From: Phaseolus vulgaris | Taxonomy: Eukaryota > Streptophyta > Magnoliopsida > Fabales > Fabaceae | DNA length: 64,000 bases | Reading direction: 5' to 3' | NCBI RefSeq assembly: GCF_000499845.2 | Contig: NC_023755.2 | Span: 33,961,253 to 34,025,252 of the forward strand | Part shown: positions 34,720 to 44,259 of the stretch, piece after piece | How positions within the stretch are numbered: the first letter of the stretch is position 1 | Layout of the letters: each line of letters starts with the position of its first letter | Notes under the pieces: generated by a model | The model's database searches: none | What the model saw: the letters and a program-made list of their open reading frames with translations, nothing else | What the model was told of the DNA's origin: nothing | Program-made: the position numbers and the translations under genes

Positions 34720-36024
34720 ATGACCACCAGACCTGCACGCGCCAAGATTGAAGAGAAGACCATGCAACAACTCATGGGCATGATGCAAGGGCTGCAGGAA
34801 GCAATGGCAGCGTTGAAAGCGGAGCAAGAGCGCATGCAGGCAGATCTCGCAGCTTCTCAGGCGAGAAACGATGAGCTCTACCGTGCCAACGAGGAGTTAC
34901 GCCGTATATGACGCGATGTAGACGAGCCCGAGGCTGCCTCCCAACCTAGAGAATTCACAAAACCATTCTCACAGGCGATCCTAGAGACAACGATCCCCAA
35001 CATGTTCACGGGGCCCAAGGTAACCTTCACAGGGATGGAGGATTCTGAGGCACACCTCACTGCGTTCCACACACAGATGATGTTGGTTGGCGGTTCTGAT
35101 GTCGTAAGATGCAAGCTCTTCATGAGCACTTTGACTGGGATGGCTATGGATTGGTTCATCAGCCTCCCAGAGGGTCACATCACGTCTTTCGCACAACTCT
35201 CACGACTATTCAGAGAGCAGTATTTAGGCAACAGGGCCCCATCCCCAGTTTCGTACGACCTTTTTGACGTGAAGCAATACCAAGGGGAAACTTTGAAAGA
35301 GTACATAAGCCGCTTCGGAGCGCAGGTGGTAAAAGTGGGTACTACAGATGAGCCCATGATCGTGTACGCATTCAGGAAGGGGGTGTGTCCCGGGCCTTTT
35401 AGTGAATCGCTGATCAGGAGCCAACCCGTCACGTTTGCTGAAATCCGGCGACGTGCTGTGGCTCACATCGCTGCAGAGAGTGAAGTCTCTGAAAAGAGGA
35501 GAAACGTGGCTCCAGCTAAACCACGAGCTCAAACGAGGATTCAGCCGCAGCGAGTGATGGAGGCGGCACCTGGAAAGAAGGATCAGAGGGTGTATCACCC
35601 ATATGACCCAAAGAAGAACAAGGGGAAAGGGCAAGGGAGGCCAAGGGAATCTAATCGCCCTCCCAGGTATGAGTTTGTGATGGGATTGACTGATCTTATT
35701 ACCATCCCAAACATTGCTGTCAGGCTTAAAGTGCCTGAGGAAACGTCAGATAAGGTGTTGGGGCCAAAGCCAGATATGTGGTGCGAATTCCACAAAGGCT
35801 TTGGCCATTCCATTAACTCGTGCTTAGCCTTGGGACATCAACTCGCTGAGTTGGTGAAGTGCGGGTTTTTAAAGGATTATCTGCTCGAGAAGCGAACGGG
35901 TCAATCATTAGGGTCACAACCGGCGAGCAGTGAGGGACAACAGCACGAGGTACCCATTCACGGTGAGATCCACACTATAGCTGGTGGCTTCTCGGGTGGT
36001 GGGTGCAGGGTTAAAGCATTGTAA
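34720..36024 (+). pseudogene. gag: Gag of the gag-only element
   Basis: One 434-codon frame broken by a single TGA at 34909-34911 (CGA to TGA is the simplest explanation). The N-terminal part (63 aa) is coiled coil (MMQGLQEAMAALKAEQERMQ). After the stop comes the Retrotrans_gag domain: PNMFTGPKVTFTGMEDSEAH, MAMDWFISLPEGHITSFAQL, DLFDVKQYQGETLKEYISRF. A basic region follows and then CEFHKGFGHSINSC, a CX2HX6HX4C-like cluster that is not a standard knuckle. It ends GEIHTIAGGFSGGG and TAA at the point where protease would begin in a full element. The 340-aa part after the stop could start at Met 35002. Translation as far as 36024 needs readthrough or that internal start. Confidence 0.88.
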
Positions 36025-36249
36025 GTAGTGATTAACTTGAACAGTTTAAAGTAGTTTCAGTTAAAGCAGTTTTTCAAGGGGGCACTTTTTTTTCCTAAGG
36101 AGGGTTTTTAACGAGGCCACCCAATAAAAAAGGTTTCGAAGTTTATCAAAGTTTTCAACTGGCGATCGGAGGTGAAAGTTAAGTTTTAAGTCCTCATCGC
36201 CACCTGGAGATCGGAGGCACAAGTATAAAGTTTTTTAAGTTCTCATCGC

Positions 36250-36500
36250 CTTCCGGCGAGGAAAGATTAAAAAGTCCTACTCGCCGTGAGCGAGTGTAGG
36301 CGAGAAGAGATTAAAAAAACCTTCCTCGCCTCGAGCGAGTGTAGGCGAGAAGAGATTTAAAAGACCTTCCTCGCCCCGAGCGAGTGTAGGCGAGAAGAGA
36401 TTAAAAAGACCTTCCTCGCCTCGAGCGAGTGTAGGCGAGAAAAGATTAAAGTCCTCCTCGCCTTGAGCGAGTACAGGCAAGAACAGATTACAAGACCTCT
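36250..36500 (+). repeat. Approx. 53-bp repeats in gag-only element
   Basis: Four to five units of CCTTCCTCGCCTCGAGCGAG followed by TGTAGGCGAGAAGAGATT, between gag and the 106-bp array. Each unit is rich in CTCGCC/GGCGAG inverted words. Confidence 0.85.
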
Positions 36501-36652
36501 TTGCGTAAGCAAATTGAGGCAAGTTTGAAAGTCCTCAGTGCATCCAGGGGAGGAGGAGATGTAACCCCTGGGCAAGTTGAGGCATCAGGAAAAGTCTTTC
36601 TCACCCTCGAGTGAGTTTAGAGCAAGATGACAGGTATGCCCAGTATGAGTTA

Positions 36653-37310
36653 AAATCCGGGAGCATAGTCCTTGATCAGGGGTTAGGGGATTCCTTCGGG
36701 ACGCCCCCTCCTCAAGTATGAACATCTAGCCCTGGTACCAGATATCAGTGAAAGTTGAAAATTCGGGCGCCTAGTCCTTGAGCAGGGGTTAAGGGATTCC
36801 TTCGGGACGCCCCCTCCTCAAGTATGAACAGCTAGCCCCGGTACCAGATATCAGTGAAAGTTGAAAATCCGGGCGCCTAATCCTTGATCAGGGGTTAAGG
36901 GATTCCTTCGGGACGCCCCCTCCTCAAGTATGAACAGCTAGCCCTGGTACCAGATATCAGTGAAAGTTGAAAATCCGGGCGCCTAGTCCTTGAGCAGGGG
37001 TTAAAGGATTCCTTCAGGACGCCCCCTCCTCAAGTATGAACAGCTAGCCCCGGTACCAGATATCAGTGAAAGTTGAAAATCCGGGCGCCTAGTCCTTGAG
37101 CAGGGGTTAAAAGATTCCTTCGGGACGCCCCCTCCTCAAGTATGAACAGCTAGCCCTCGGTACCAGATATCAGTACAAGTTAAAATCCGGGAGCCTAGTC
37201 CTTGAGCAGGGGTTAAAGGATTCCTTCAGGACGCCCCCTCCTCAAGTATGAACAGCTAGCCCCGGTACCAGATATCAGTACAAGTTAAAATCCGGGAGCC
37301 CAGTCCTTGT
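36653..37310 (+). repeat. 106-bp tandem array
   Basis: Six full units and one partial start with AAATCCGGGMGC at 36653, 36758, 36865, 36971, 37077, 37183 and 37288. Each holds TCCTTGAGCAGGGGTTAAGG, GGACGCCCCCTCCTCAAGTA and GGTACCAGATATCAGT. The units are nearly identical, so the array is recent. It is non-coding and occupies the place of pol. Confidence 0.93.
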
Positions 37311-37957
37311 TTAGACCTCTCCATGGGCGTAGGCACCAGAGTGCGACCTTTGTCCCAAAGTATTTAGGCGCCCTGAGGACACCCAGAGCAGGTCCCTCCT
37401 TGAGTGTGGACACCTAGCAGAGGTAAGATAAGCCTTCCTCGCCCTTGAGCGACGTTGAGGCACCAGAGACGAGCAGATAAGTCCTCCTCGCCTTTGAGCT
37501 ATATTGAGGCCATAGTAGAGACCAAATCCTTCTTTGCCTTTAAGCAATGACGCGGTAAGCGACGCTTTCATGGGAAAGATTGCTCGCAGAGACAAAGGCC
37601 AAGTAAGTTTCTTGGTGGAGAGGCCAAAGGAAGGGTACGCATCACGACTTAAACGGGAAGAGTAAGAGAAGAGATCACGTGCTACCTTAAGAGTTAAAGT
37701 CGAACACAATGACAAGGAGTACCGAAGGTAACGCACGCGATATAGCAAAGAAAGCAGAAGCAGACGCAAGTATGCAAAGATAAAGCAAATAAACATTTAG
37801 GTAAGGATCAAGAGTTACAGTTACAGATAAAGTCCATGACAGATGTAAATTAAGCAAAGGGCAATCACATCATATACACATCAAAATGCCACGTGGACGA
37901 TAGGGCGAGGCCTTAGTCTTTTTGCTGAAACAAGTTATCAGCTCAAGACTGGGGGCT
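37311..37957 (+). other. 3' internal region and polypurine tract
   Basis: Non-coding internal sequence of the gag-only element between the tandem array and the 3' LTR. It contains further CCTCGCCYTTGAGCGA-type words and ends in AAGACTGGGGGCT, a polypurine tract directly before the LTR start TGTGTACC. Confidence 0.7.
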
Positions 37958-39244
37958 TGTGTACCGATTAGGTCATCGGGTGTGATGACGTAGACAAGAG
38001 AAATGTGGGTGGTCAAGAAGTCAACATAGTCGCCGTTTACGGAAGTGGCGTTCTGCGGAGTACATAGTCGCCGTTTATGGAAGTGGCGTTCTGCGACATA
38101 CATAATCGGTTGTCGCCGCTTTGTGCGTCACCGACGTGTTAGATAATGGAAGATCAGGTGGTCTGACATCGCCCAAGAGAGGCATCGCCCGAGGGAGGCA
38201 TCGCCAAGCAAAGACATCGCCCAAGAGGAACATTCGCCAAAAGAAGGCGTCGCCAAGATAAGGCGTCGCCAAGAGAAGACATAGCCAAGCGGAGATATCG
38301 ATGGTGTTACCCCCCGATGCCCATGGGTAGGAAAGAGTGTGGAGGGGGCGACACCGTGAGGAAGCCTTGGACCTTGATAGCTCAGAACAGTAACGACGAA
38401 AGGTGGCTTCAAGGCCATAAGTTCTAATACCAGTAGGGGGTAAACCTGACTCGTGAAGTATCCACGCTACTACTGGGAGATCCTGGGACAGATACGACCC
38501 ATGAGAGGGCCATGACCAGGGGAGAACCACGTGCATGATACGAGAGAAAGGTAGATACACCCCCAAGGCGAGTGACTAGCGATTGGGGCGCATGAGTTGG
38601 CACCCAGAAAGTCACCCCACGCGCCAGAAGCACTTCGAGGAAAGAGGGCTCACACAGTGGAATAACCCTAAGTTGGGTTGCGGCGCTGTGGGACCCTCTG
38701 CGCAGAATAACGATCAAGTCAGAAGGGCACGTGACGATGCGCACGTGCTCATTAAAGGTTTCAGTGAAAGTTTGCCAAGGTACGCGTTAATTCAGTTAAG
38801 ATTTGAACATTCCAAGGAATATTTTTATACGCTTTCAATGCGCTTTAACGCGCTTTAAACATGAGAGATGTATAAAAAGGGACCTTGGGGCATTTGAAGG
38901 GGAGGAGAGTGTTAACCTAATTCTCGCAGTTTTACACAGAGCACAAACGCTAGTTGTTTTTGCTGCGCACCCACGGTGAGCACAAGGCAATTAGGGCAAC
39001 ACAGTTTTGGTCACTCAATTATTTCTGACCACCTTCAGAGCATTCGTTTACGGTGTTCCGATACGGAGGTGTGTCACTTTTGATGTTTCTCGTTAGCTGA
39101 CTTAATCGTCGGAGAGCAAACGGCCGCGAGGGCGCCCCTTTGTTCACTTCTTTTCAGGTACTCACAGACGGAGCAAAACGAAGGTGTCCTAGCTCGCGAG
39201 GACAAGCCACGCCCGAAGACGACCCCGGTCAACCGACGGGAACA
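37958..39244 (+). repeat. 3' LTR of gag-only element
   Basis: TGTGTACCGATTAGG to CCGACGGGAACA, 1,287 bp, near identical to the 5' LTR with scattered substitutions. It has fewer CATCGCCAAGCAAAG and CATAGTCGCCG units. Confidence 0.92.
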
Positions 39245-39366
39245 TCTGTACTTAGGGACATATTATTACTTATGACAACGCGGTGCACTTGCTGTAAAAA
39301 GTAATCAAAGGTGGTGGCCTATAAAGTTGGTTTTGTGATGCCGAGAAGAGCGACAACAATCCTTCC
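39245..39366 (+). repeat. Right copy of 120-bp flanking duplication
   Basis: TCTGTACTTAGGGACATATT to GCGACAACAATCCTTCC. It differs from 33151-33270 by a GT insertion and about four substitutions, and is followed by CATGATTTTCC, the continuation of the old element. Confidence 0.92.
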
Positions 39367-40528
39367 CATGATTTTCCTTTGATCTCTTTTTCGGATTGAT
39401 GGGAGTTTAGGTGTTATCTTGTCATTATCACGAATATAGAAATATCAGCCTCTGCGGTAGGGGTGCCGGATCCGACTACTTTTTCGGTCCTCTAGGATTG
39501 TCAATGCATCCGACGCTCTTGGAAGTAGTCCTTATTCCCACCACCAGGTGTCAAGCCAACCATTATCCCTGCATACAATAAAATGTTAAGTCAACACCAA
39601 ATTAAGAATAAGTCAAGATGAGTAAAAAAGCATACCGTCAACGTCAACGATTTTTTGGGGGGACAAATAGGCACGGACGAGAGGTCGAGTTGGAATCTTG
39701 CGGGAAAGCCCATCCAAAATTGATAACACTTAGGTCTTCCTCGATCATTTGGGACCTCGATCACATATGAAAGTGTGTCGGATCATTTTTCCAATAAAAG
39801 GGAAACCTGGAAGTATCGCCATCATAAAAAAACTGGCGGCCTTCCTCTTCAATCACGACCTTGAAGAAACTCCTTTTTGAAATTCTTATAAGATGTGGTG
39901 AAAGGAGTAAGGACGTTGGTTTTTTACTGACCGACTAAAGTTACCCAACTTATCTGGTCTCCCGACCTCGTACCAAAATAATGTAAAACAGATCTAGGGG
40001 TGGGCTTAAGTCTAAGCACGTTATAAAGCAACTGAAAGGCTTGCATCGCGGCCCAACTATTTGGATGTAGCCACGTTTAAGACGTGCCAAACCTCCATGC
40101 TGAAACTATCTAAAGGAAAGTGGACATGAATGTCCGAGATCAAGCAAGAATAGAAATAGAAAAAAATCTTTGGGTTCACTCCCTTTACCCAGACAAACAG
40201 TCTTATACTCTCTACATCTACGCAAGAATAATATCCCATCAGGGGTACCTTCTAAAAGAATATCTACACTATCGACAAAGGTTTGAAGCATGGATGGTTG
40301 TCGAAATTTCGAGAAAACCTCGCAGACACGGTTATCCACCCATGCGTAGTCGATCTTCCGGACCTCATCCCCCTCATATGCACCTAGGGAAGAAGAAAAG
40401 GACGCCACATACGCTATGTCGCTCCTACCTACAGGATCAACAACAACTCGAGAGGATTTGCCAATACTCTCGGTACCATCAGAAGTGGTACTAATATCTA
40501 CCACCATTGGCCTTCTGATACAACCCAA
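39367..40528 (-). pseudogene. Antisense accessory ORF, N-terminal half
   Basis: The minus frame 40528-40106 (140 aa) contains RKIDYAWVDNRVCEVFSKFR and DSVDILLEGTPDGILFLRRC. Shifted frames continue with HFPLDSFSMEVWHVLNVA and pieces matching a GRPKCYQFWMGFP-type tract down to about 39640. This is the N-terminal domain of the plant putative gypsy-type transposon protein (Transposase_28-like), an accessory antisense gene of Tat-lineage elements. 39367-39640 probably encoded the low-complexity linker; its continuation lies beyond the nested elements at 33212 and 32160-32245, and the coiled-coil end at 30172-29682. There are several frameshifts and stops. Confidence 0.72.
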
Positions 40529-40689
40529 CTAGACAAGGTGATAAGTAAGGACACAACAGACACTTCACAATTAAGTCAGTCATCTCAACATCCAAAACAA
40601 GGCCCCACCAAACTTCAGAAGGACCTTAGTAGAAGAAGAACTGAACATAGGCCAAAGCATCAAATGTTCTTTCTTCTGGTCGTTTTAAA

Positions 40690-41220
40690 AGACAAGTTTA
40701 TGTAAATAAATTGGGCTCACTTTAGGGGTGCAAAATAGAAGAATAAACTATATTAGGGTGTACTTAGTATAATATTGGGCTTGTGCCAAACCCATAAAAA
40801 AATCCTAGCTTTTAGAAGCCATTTCCAAAACTGCCCCTTGACCTACTTTCTAGAAGGCTTCTCACAAATGAAACCCATACCCCTCTATCTTGTTCTCCAA
40901 GACACTCTCTCCTATAAATAGAGTGTCTTTCCTCATGTATTTCACACATTGAATTTTGAAAGTAAAGAAACTCTGTCAAAGTCTTTAGTGAGTTCAGTCT
41001 CCTATTATCCTTGGGTCATATCTTGAGTGCACAACACCTCAAGGGGCGACTCTTCACCACTTATCTTGGTGTAGCCCATCCTCCAAGTGGCATGATTCAT
41101 TACCTTCCTCCATAAGCTTTCTTTAACTTTACGTCTTTTTTGGGTTTCACACCATATGTTGCTTAAAACAAAAACTCATAAACAAAGTGCAACCCATAAA
41201 ATGTGCAATCCTAAAATCAA
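40690..41220 (+). mobile_element. Copia-type solo LTR
   Basis: A promoter-like layout: TCTCTCCTATAAATAGAGTG (TATA at 40913-40920) followed by CATGTATTTCACACATTGAA and GTAAAGAAACTCTGTCAAAG, then GTTCAGTCTCCTATTATCC and CCAAGTGGCATGATTCATTA. This closely resembles an abundant legume LTR family known to me from general reading. Exact termini and TSD were not resolved. Confidence 0.5.
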
Positions 41221-41821
41221 ATCACATCACCTTCCCCCACTCAGACCCCTCACGCAGAAGAAAACAAAGTGGTAATGAAAAGGGAAGACATGGTTACCTC
41301 TGAAGACTCTTCAACCCTACACCCAAAATTTTTATAAAAACACACACTCTCGACTCTCAAATTTTCAGAGCAATTTCACGGGTAAAATGTGAGAAATCAA
41401 TCCCACCATCACTCATATTTATAGGTGGAGGAAGGGATGAATACTAACCGTCATACTCAATCTGAACCATTGGATCATTTTGGTGTCAACGATCCAGATC
41501 ACCTAATCCTACACCTCTGATAGCATGTCACATCCACGCGCCTCGAATGCCACAATGAGCTTCTCCACTCAGCTTACGGGGCATCTAAACGATCACAAGG
41601 AGTCATAATTAGGTGGATATACCAGTCACGTGGCGTAACAACTAAACGCTTATCGTCTAACCGCTTATCATCCAGATAGACCCTGCGTAGAGTTCCTCTA
41701 CTAGGGCCTGGTGTGCATATAGCCTAGGGGACGAGCATCTAGCTAAAGATAAAGCAATTTTTCTTTAAAACAAACTCTACGTGACACTAAAAAATCATTC
41801 CACTCAAGCCTGGGGGGCAAA
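41221..41821 (+). other. Tat-type 3' internal region with PPT
   Basis: Non-coding. It ends in AAGCCTGGGGGGCAAA (about 41806-41820), a polypurine tract directly before the TGTAGTACC LTR start. Confidence 0.65.
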
Positions 41822-42256
41822 TGTAGTACCAGATAGCCAAAATGGCTGAATTGTAGAGAAGGACGAATGAGTCACCTAATCCAAACAAAACCCATAAAAC
41901 CTCATTTAACCGTAATAAAGCCAATTTATCTGTAAAGCATGATTAAGGCACAATTGGGACCTCTTTTGGACCAACGAGTGGGCCCTTGGCAGTTGAGGCT
42001 CATTCAAAAGGTATAAATACCAAAGGTAGCCAAGTGCGTGAGGTAATTTTTATTTCTCTCAACTCAAGTGCATATTGTACTCAGACTAACTTAATCGTCA
42101 GAGTGCCTTTGCAGGTTTCTCAATAATCATTCGGTAAAAAGGAAGACCTAATTGGAGACTACCACACCTGAAGACCGTGAAGACCAGAAGAAGAAGACAA
42201 AAGAAGCCACTCTAGAAGGTACCCGACTTTGTAAGAACACTAACTAGTGTTCTACA
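41822..42256 (+). mobile_element. 3' LTR of the Tat-type element
   Basis: TGTAGTACCAGATAGCC to AACTAGTGTTCTACA, 435 bp, with inverted TGTAG/CTACA termini. It has a TATA box (TATAAATA at 42012) and a U5 word TAATCGTCAGAGTGCC then TTTGCAGG at 42093-42118, the same layout as in the gag-only element's LTR. It ends the old element that starts with the gag fragment at 29 kb. No 5' LTR was found near 29 kb, so that end is truncated. Confidence 0.75.
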
Positions 42257-42789
42257 TTTGACACAATACTAGACACATCTTAGTTTGTCTTGTTCCCTTT
42301 GCTTGATATCTTATAATGTTTTGGTTTGGTGATAGAGCGCCACTTCCAACATTAGGTGTCTGAAATAAATAAAAATATGTTGAAAATTATTCATTTTCAA
42401 TTTTTATAAAATAAATGAAAATAATATTATAATAACATTTTAAGCATACTAATTTATACTCCAAATTTGGTGTCATTGCAGCAAAATGTTCCGGTACGTC
42501 TAGTCTAGAAGCAATGTAGACTAGCAATGTATGCATTTGATTTCTTACAAGATGCAAACTCACTTTCCATCTTCACTACCTTCTCTTCAATATTTGGTGA
42601 AGGTAGACTAGAGGAAGTGTAGTCATACTCCTTAACCTTTTTATGAATCTCTTGAATGCAAGACTAACACAAACTCCATGTAATAGTTCTTTAACCCAAT
42701 CTAAATGCTTCTTACGTGATATGCTACCAACTCGATTATTTAAAAATATATCTAATACTGTTTCTAATTTTCCCAAAATGATAAGCTGT
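42257..42789. other. Unassigned; possible CACTA accessory remnant
   Basis: Minus-strand fragments such as SPNIEEKVVKMESEFASCKK (about 42600-42540) resemble the C-terminal coiled coil of plant Ptta/En-Spm accessory proteins, but only weakly. A neighbouring frame (42776-42576) reads RKKHLDWVKELLHGV and is unidentified. I would not call a gene. Confidence 0.25.
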
Positions 42790-43022
42790 GGAAAATTTCA
42801 TAACCTATAATAACAAACAAACAATAGGTAATGTAAGTTTTGAGAGGAATCCATCTTTACCATTATTCTCTAGTTGAACTCATGCAAAAAACACGTAATG
42901 ATAGAGTATCTTATTTAAAGGTGAAAAAATGAAGTTCACACCTCAAAAGAAGATCACATACTAAATTCCTTACAAAATGCAAATTAATAAGTATTGCTAA
43001 ATTGGGAAAATATAAATATAAC
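42790..43022 (+). repeat. Paralogue of 3.6-5.1 kb with empty sites
   Basis: GTTGAACTCATGCAAAAAAC then CACGTAATGATAGAGTATCT and TTATTTAAAGGTGAAAAAAT match 3947-3994 joined to 4996-5111. GTATCTTATT occurs once (42906-42915), so the MULE is absent. ATATAACAAAACAG at 43017 matches the sequence around 5106-5522 with one TAA, so the CACTA MITE is absent too. Confidence 0.85.
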
Positions 43023-43844
43023 AAAACAGTTACTAGTTCCCATGACACAAAGATGCCAGACATCAAACTTTGATCCAAGTAATTAGCTTAATATCTCCAG
43101 TTAAATATCTAATTAGGAAAAGAAAAAGAGAGGAATCCTGATTGAGCTCAGAACAAATTGTAACAATGACAACTAACAATAAGCACTGGATTGTAAAAGT
43201 TGATGATAAGAATCCTAGCAATGAAGGGTTTCAGTTTTAAATGTTGTTTCCGAACGGGGTTGGGGCTCAGAGAACTATTGAGACAATTTATTTTGCTTCC
43301 TTAGTCGGTTGGTTGGATAACACATCACTTCCTCTCCAAGAAAGCTCCTTCCTCTTCTCTACTCTTTCTAACTCTCAGTTTTCTCATAACCCAGACTCGG
43401 ATAGTATCTGTAGAAGGCACTCTGATGCTCAAGTCAGTTTAGTATTTGACACTCGGTTGTTAGAGCACTGTATATGATGACGTACTTGGATCTTGGAATT
43501 TGTGTTATTGATATTATTTTAGTGGGCCAGATTAGGGAACTTGGGTCATGTTTAGAAATACATTACTTAGCTCTTGACTGCTTATTAGCCTCATTAATTT
43601 TTGCTTAAGCGTAATTGGATTTAAGGCGTCGATCGACCCAATGACCAAGCCTTGTGCCATGATGTCGGTCGTCTAGATCCTTCCAGTACAAATGTAAAGA
43701 AGGAAATTATTAGTACTCTGTCGTACTAAGCTTAAAAAATAAAACATATAACTAATTCTAAGAGCTACACTCAAGTAAAAAACTTGTATTGTAAGATAGG
43801 TAAATCAGGTGCATATTACTATAACAAACACCATTGGTGTGTTT
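43023..43844. other. Unassigned intergenic DNA
   Basis: No gene recognised. A 78-codon frame at 43241-43477 and GC-moderate stretches up to 43700 have no family resemblance that I can see. Confidence 0.3.
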
Positions 43845-44200
43845 GGATTTAGGGAGTAGATGTGCGAGGATTTGAAAAGAAAGTGTAAAGAAAGTAAATG
43901 TATTTTGAATGGGATATGTTACTGTGAATGTGTGAGGAAAATTCACTTGTGTAAAATGTAATACTACCAATTTACCCTTTTCTTTAAAAATATTTGAGTA
44001 ACCAAATATGAAGTATTTTTGTGTACATTTGAGTTAATTAAAATTTTGTAAACTATTTTCAGAACCATTGAATATTTATTTTGAAAAAAAAATGAGTTTC
44101 TTCAAACATGAAATTTTTTTCCAAAAATAAGTTTGTGAGTGATGTGATGAGTGATTGATTTGTTTATTACCTAATAAAATTAATATTACAAATTTACTCT
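43845..44200. mobile_element. Harbinger-like end fragment
   Basis: GTGTTTGGATTTAGGGAG, GATGTGCGAGGATTTGA, GTGTGAGGAAA and GTGAGTGATGTGATGAGTG occur in the same order as at the left end of 15246-16920. No partner terminus is visible, so it is a fragment. Its inner part grades into the 84-bp array. Confidence 0.55.
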
Positions 44201-44259
44201 ATTATTTTAAAAAACTAATTAAATTATTTATGTATTTTTTTTTCTAATTAGTAATAATA

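Larger units (their letters stand above)
33271..39244 (+). mobile_element. Gag-only Ty3/gypsy element (TR-GAG type)
   Basis: Complete LTR retrotransposon of about 6 kb: 5' LTR 33271-34614, primer-binding site TGGCGCCCACCGTGGGG at 34616, one gag frame 34720-36024, two tandem arrays, polypurine tract (GACTGGGGGCT) and 3' LTR 37958-39244. There is no protease, reverse transcriptase, RNase H or integrase. It must have been moved by proteins of another element. Terminal-repeat elements that keep only GAG have been described in plants as TR-GAG; this one fits. LTRs are near identical apart from a repeat-number difference, so it is young. The flanks are a 120-bp duplication where a 5-bp one is expected. 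Confidence 0.93.

Noticed and set aside
43241..43477. 78-aa plus-strand frame
   Set aside because: No domain, no splice or promoter context and no recognisable homologue; left unassigned.
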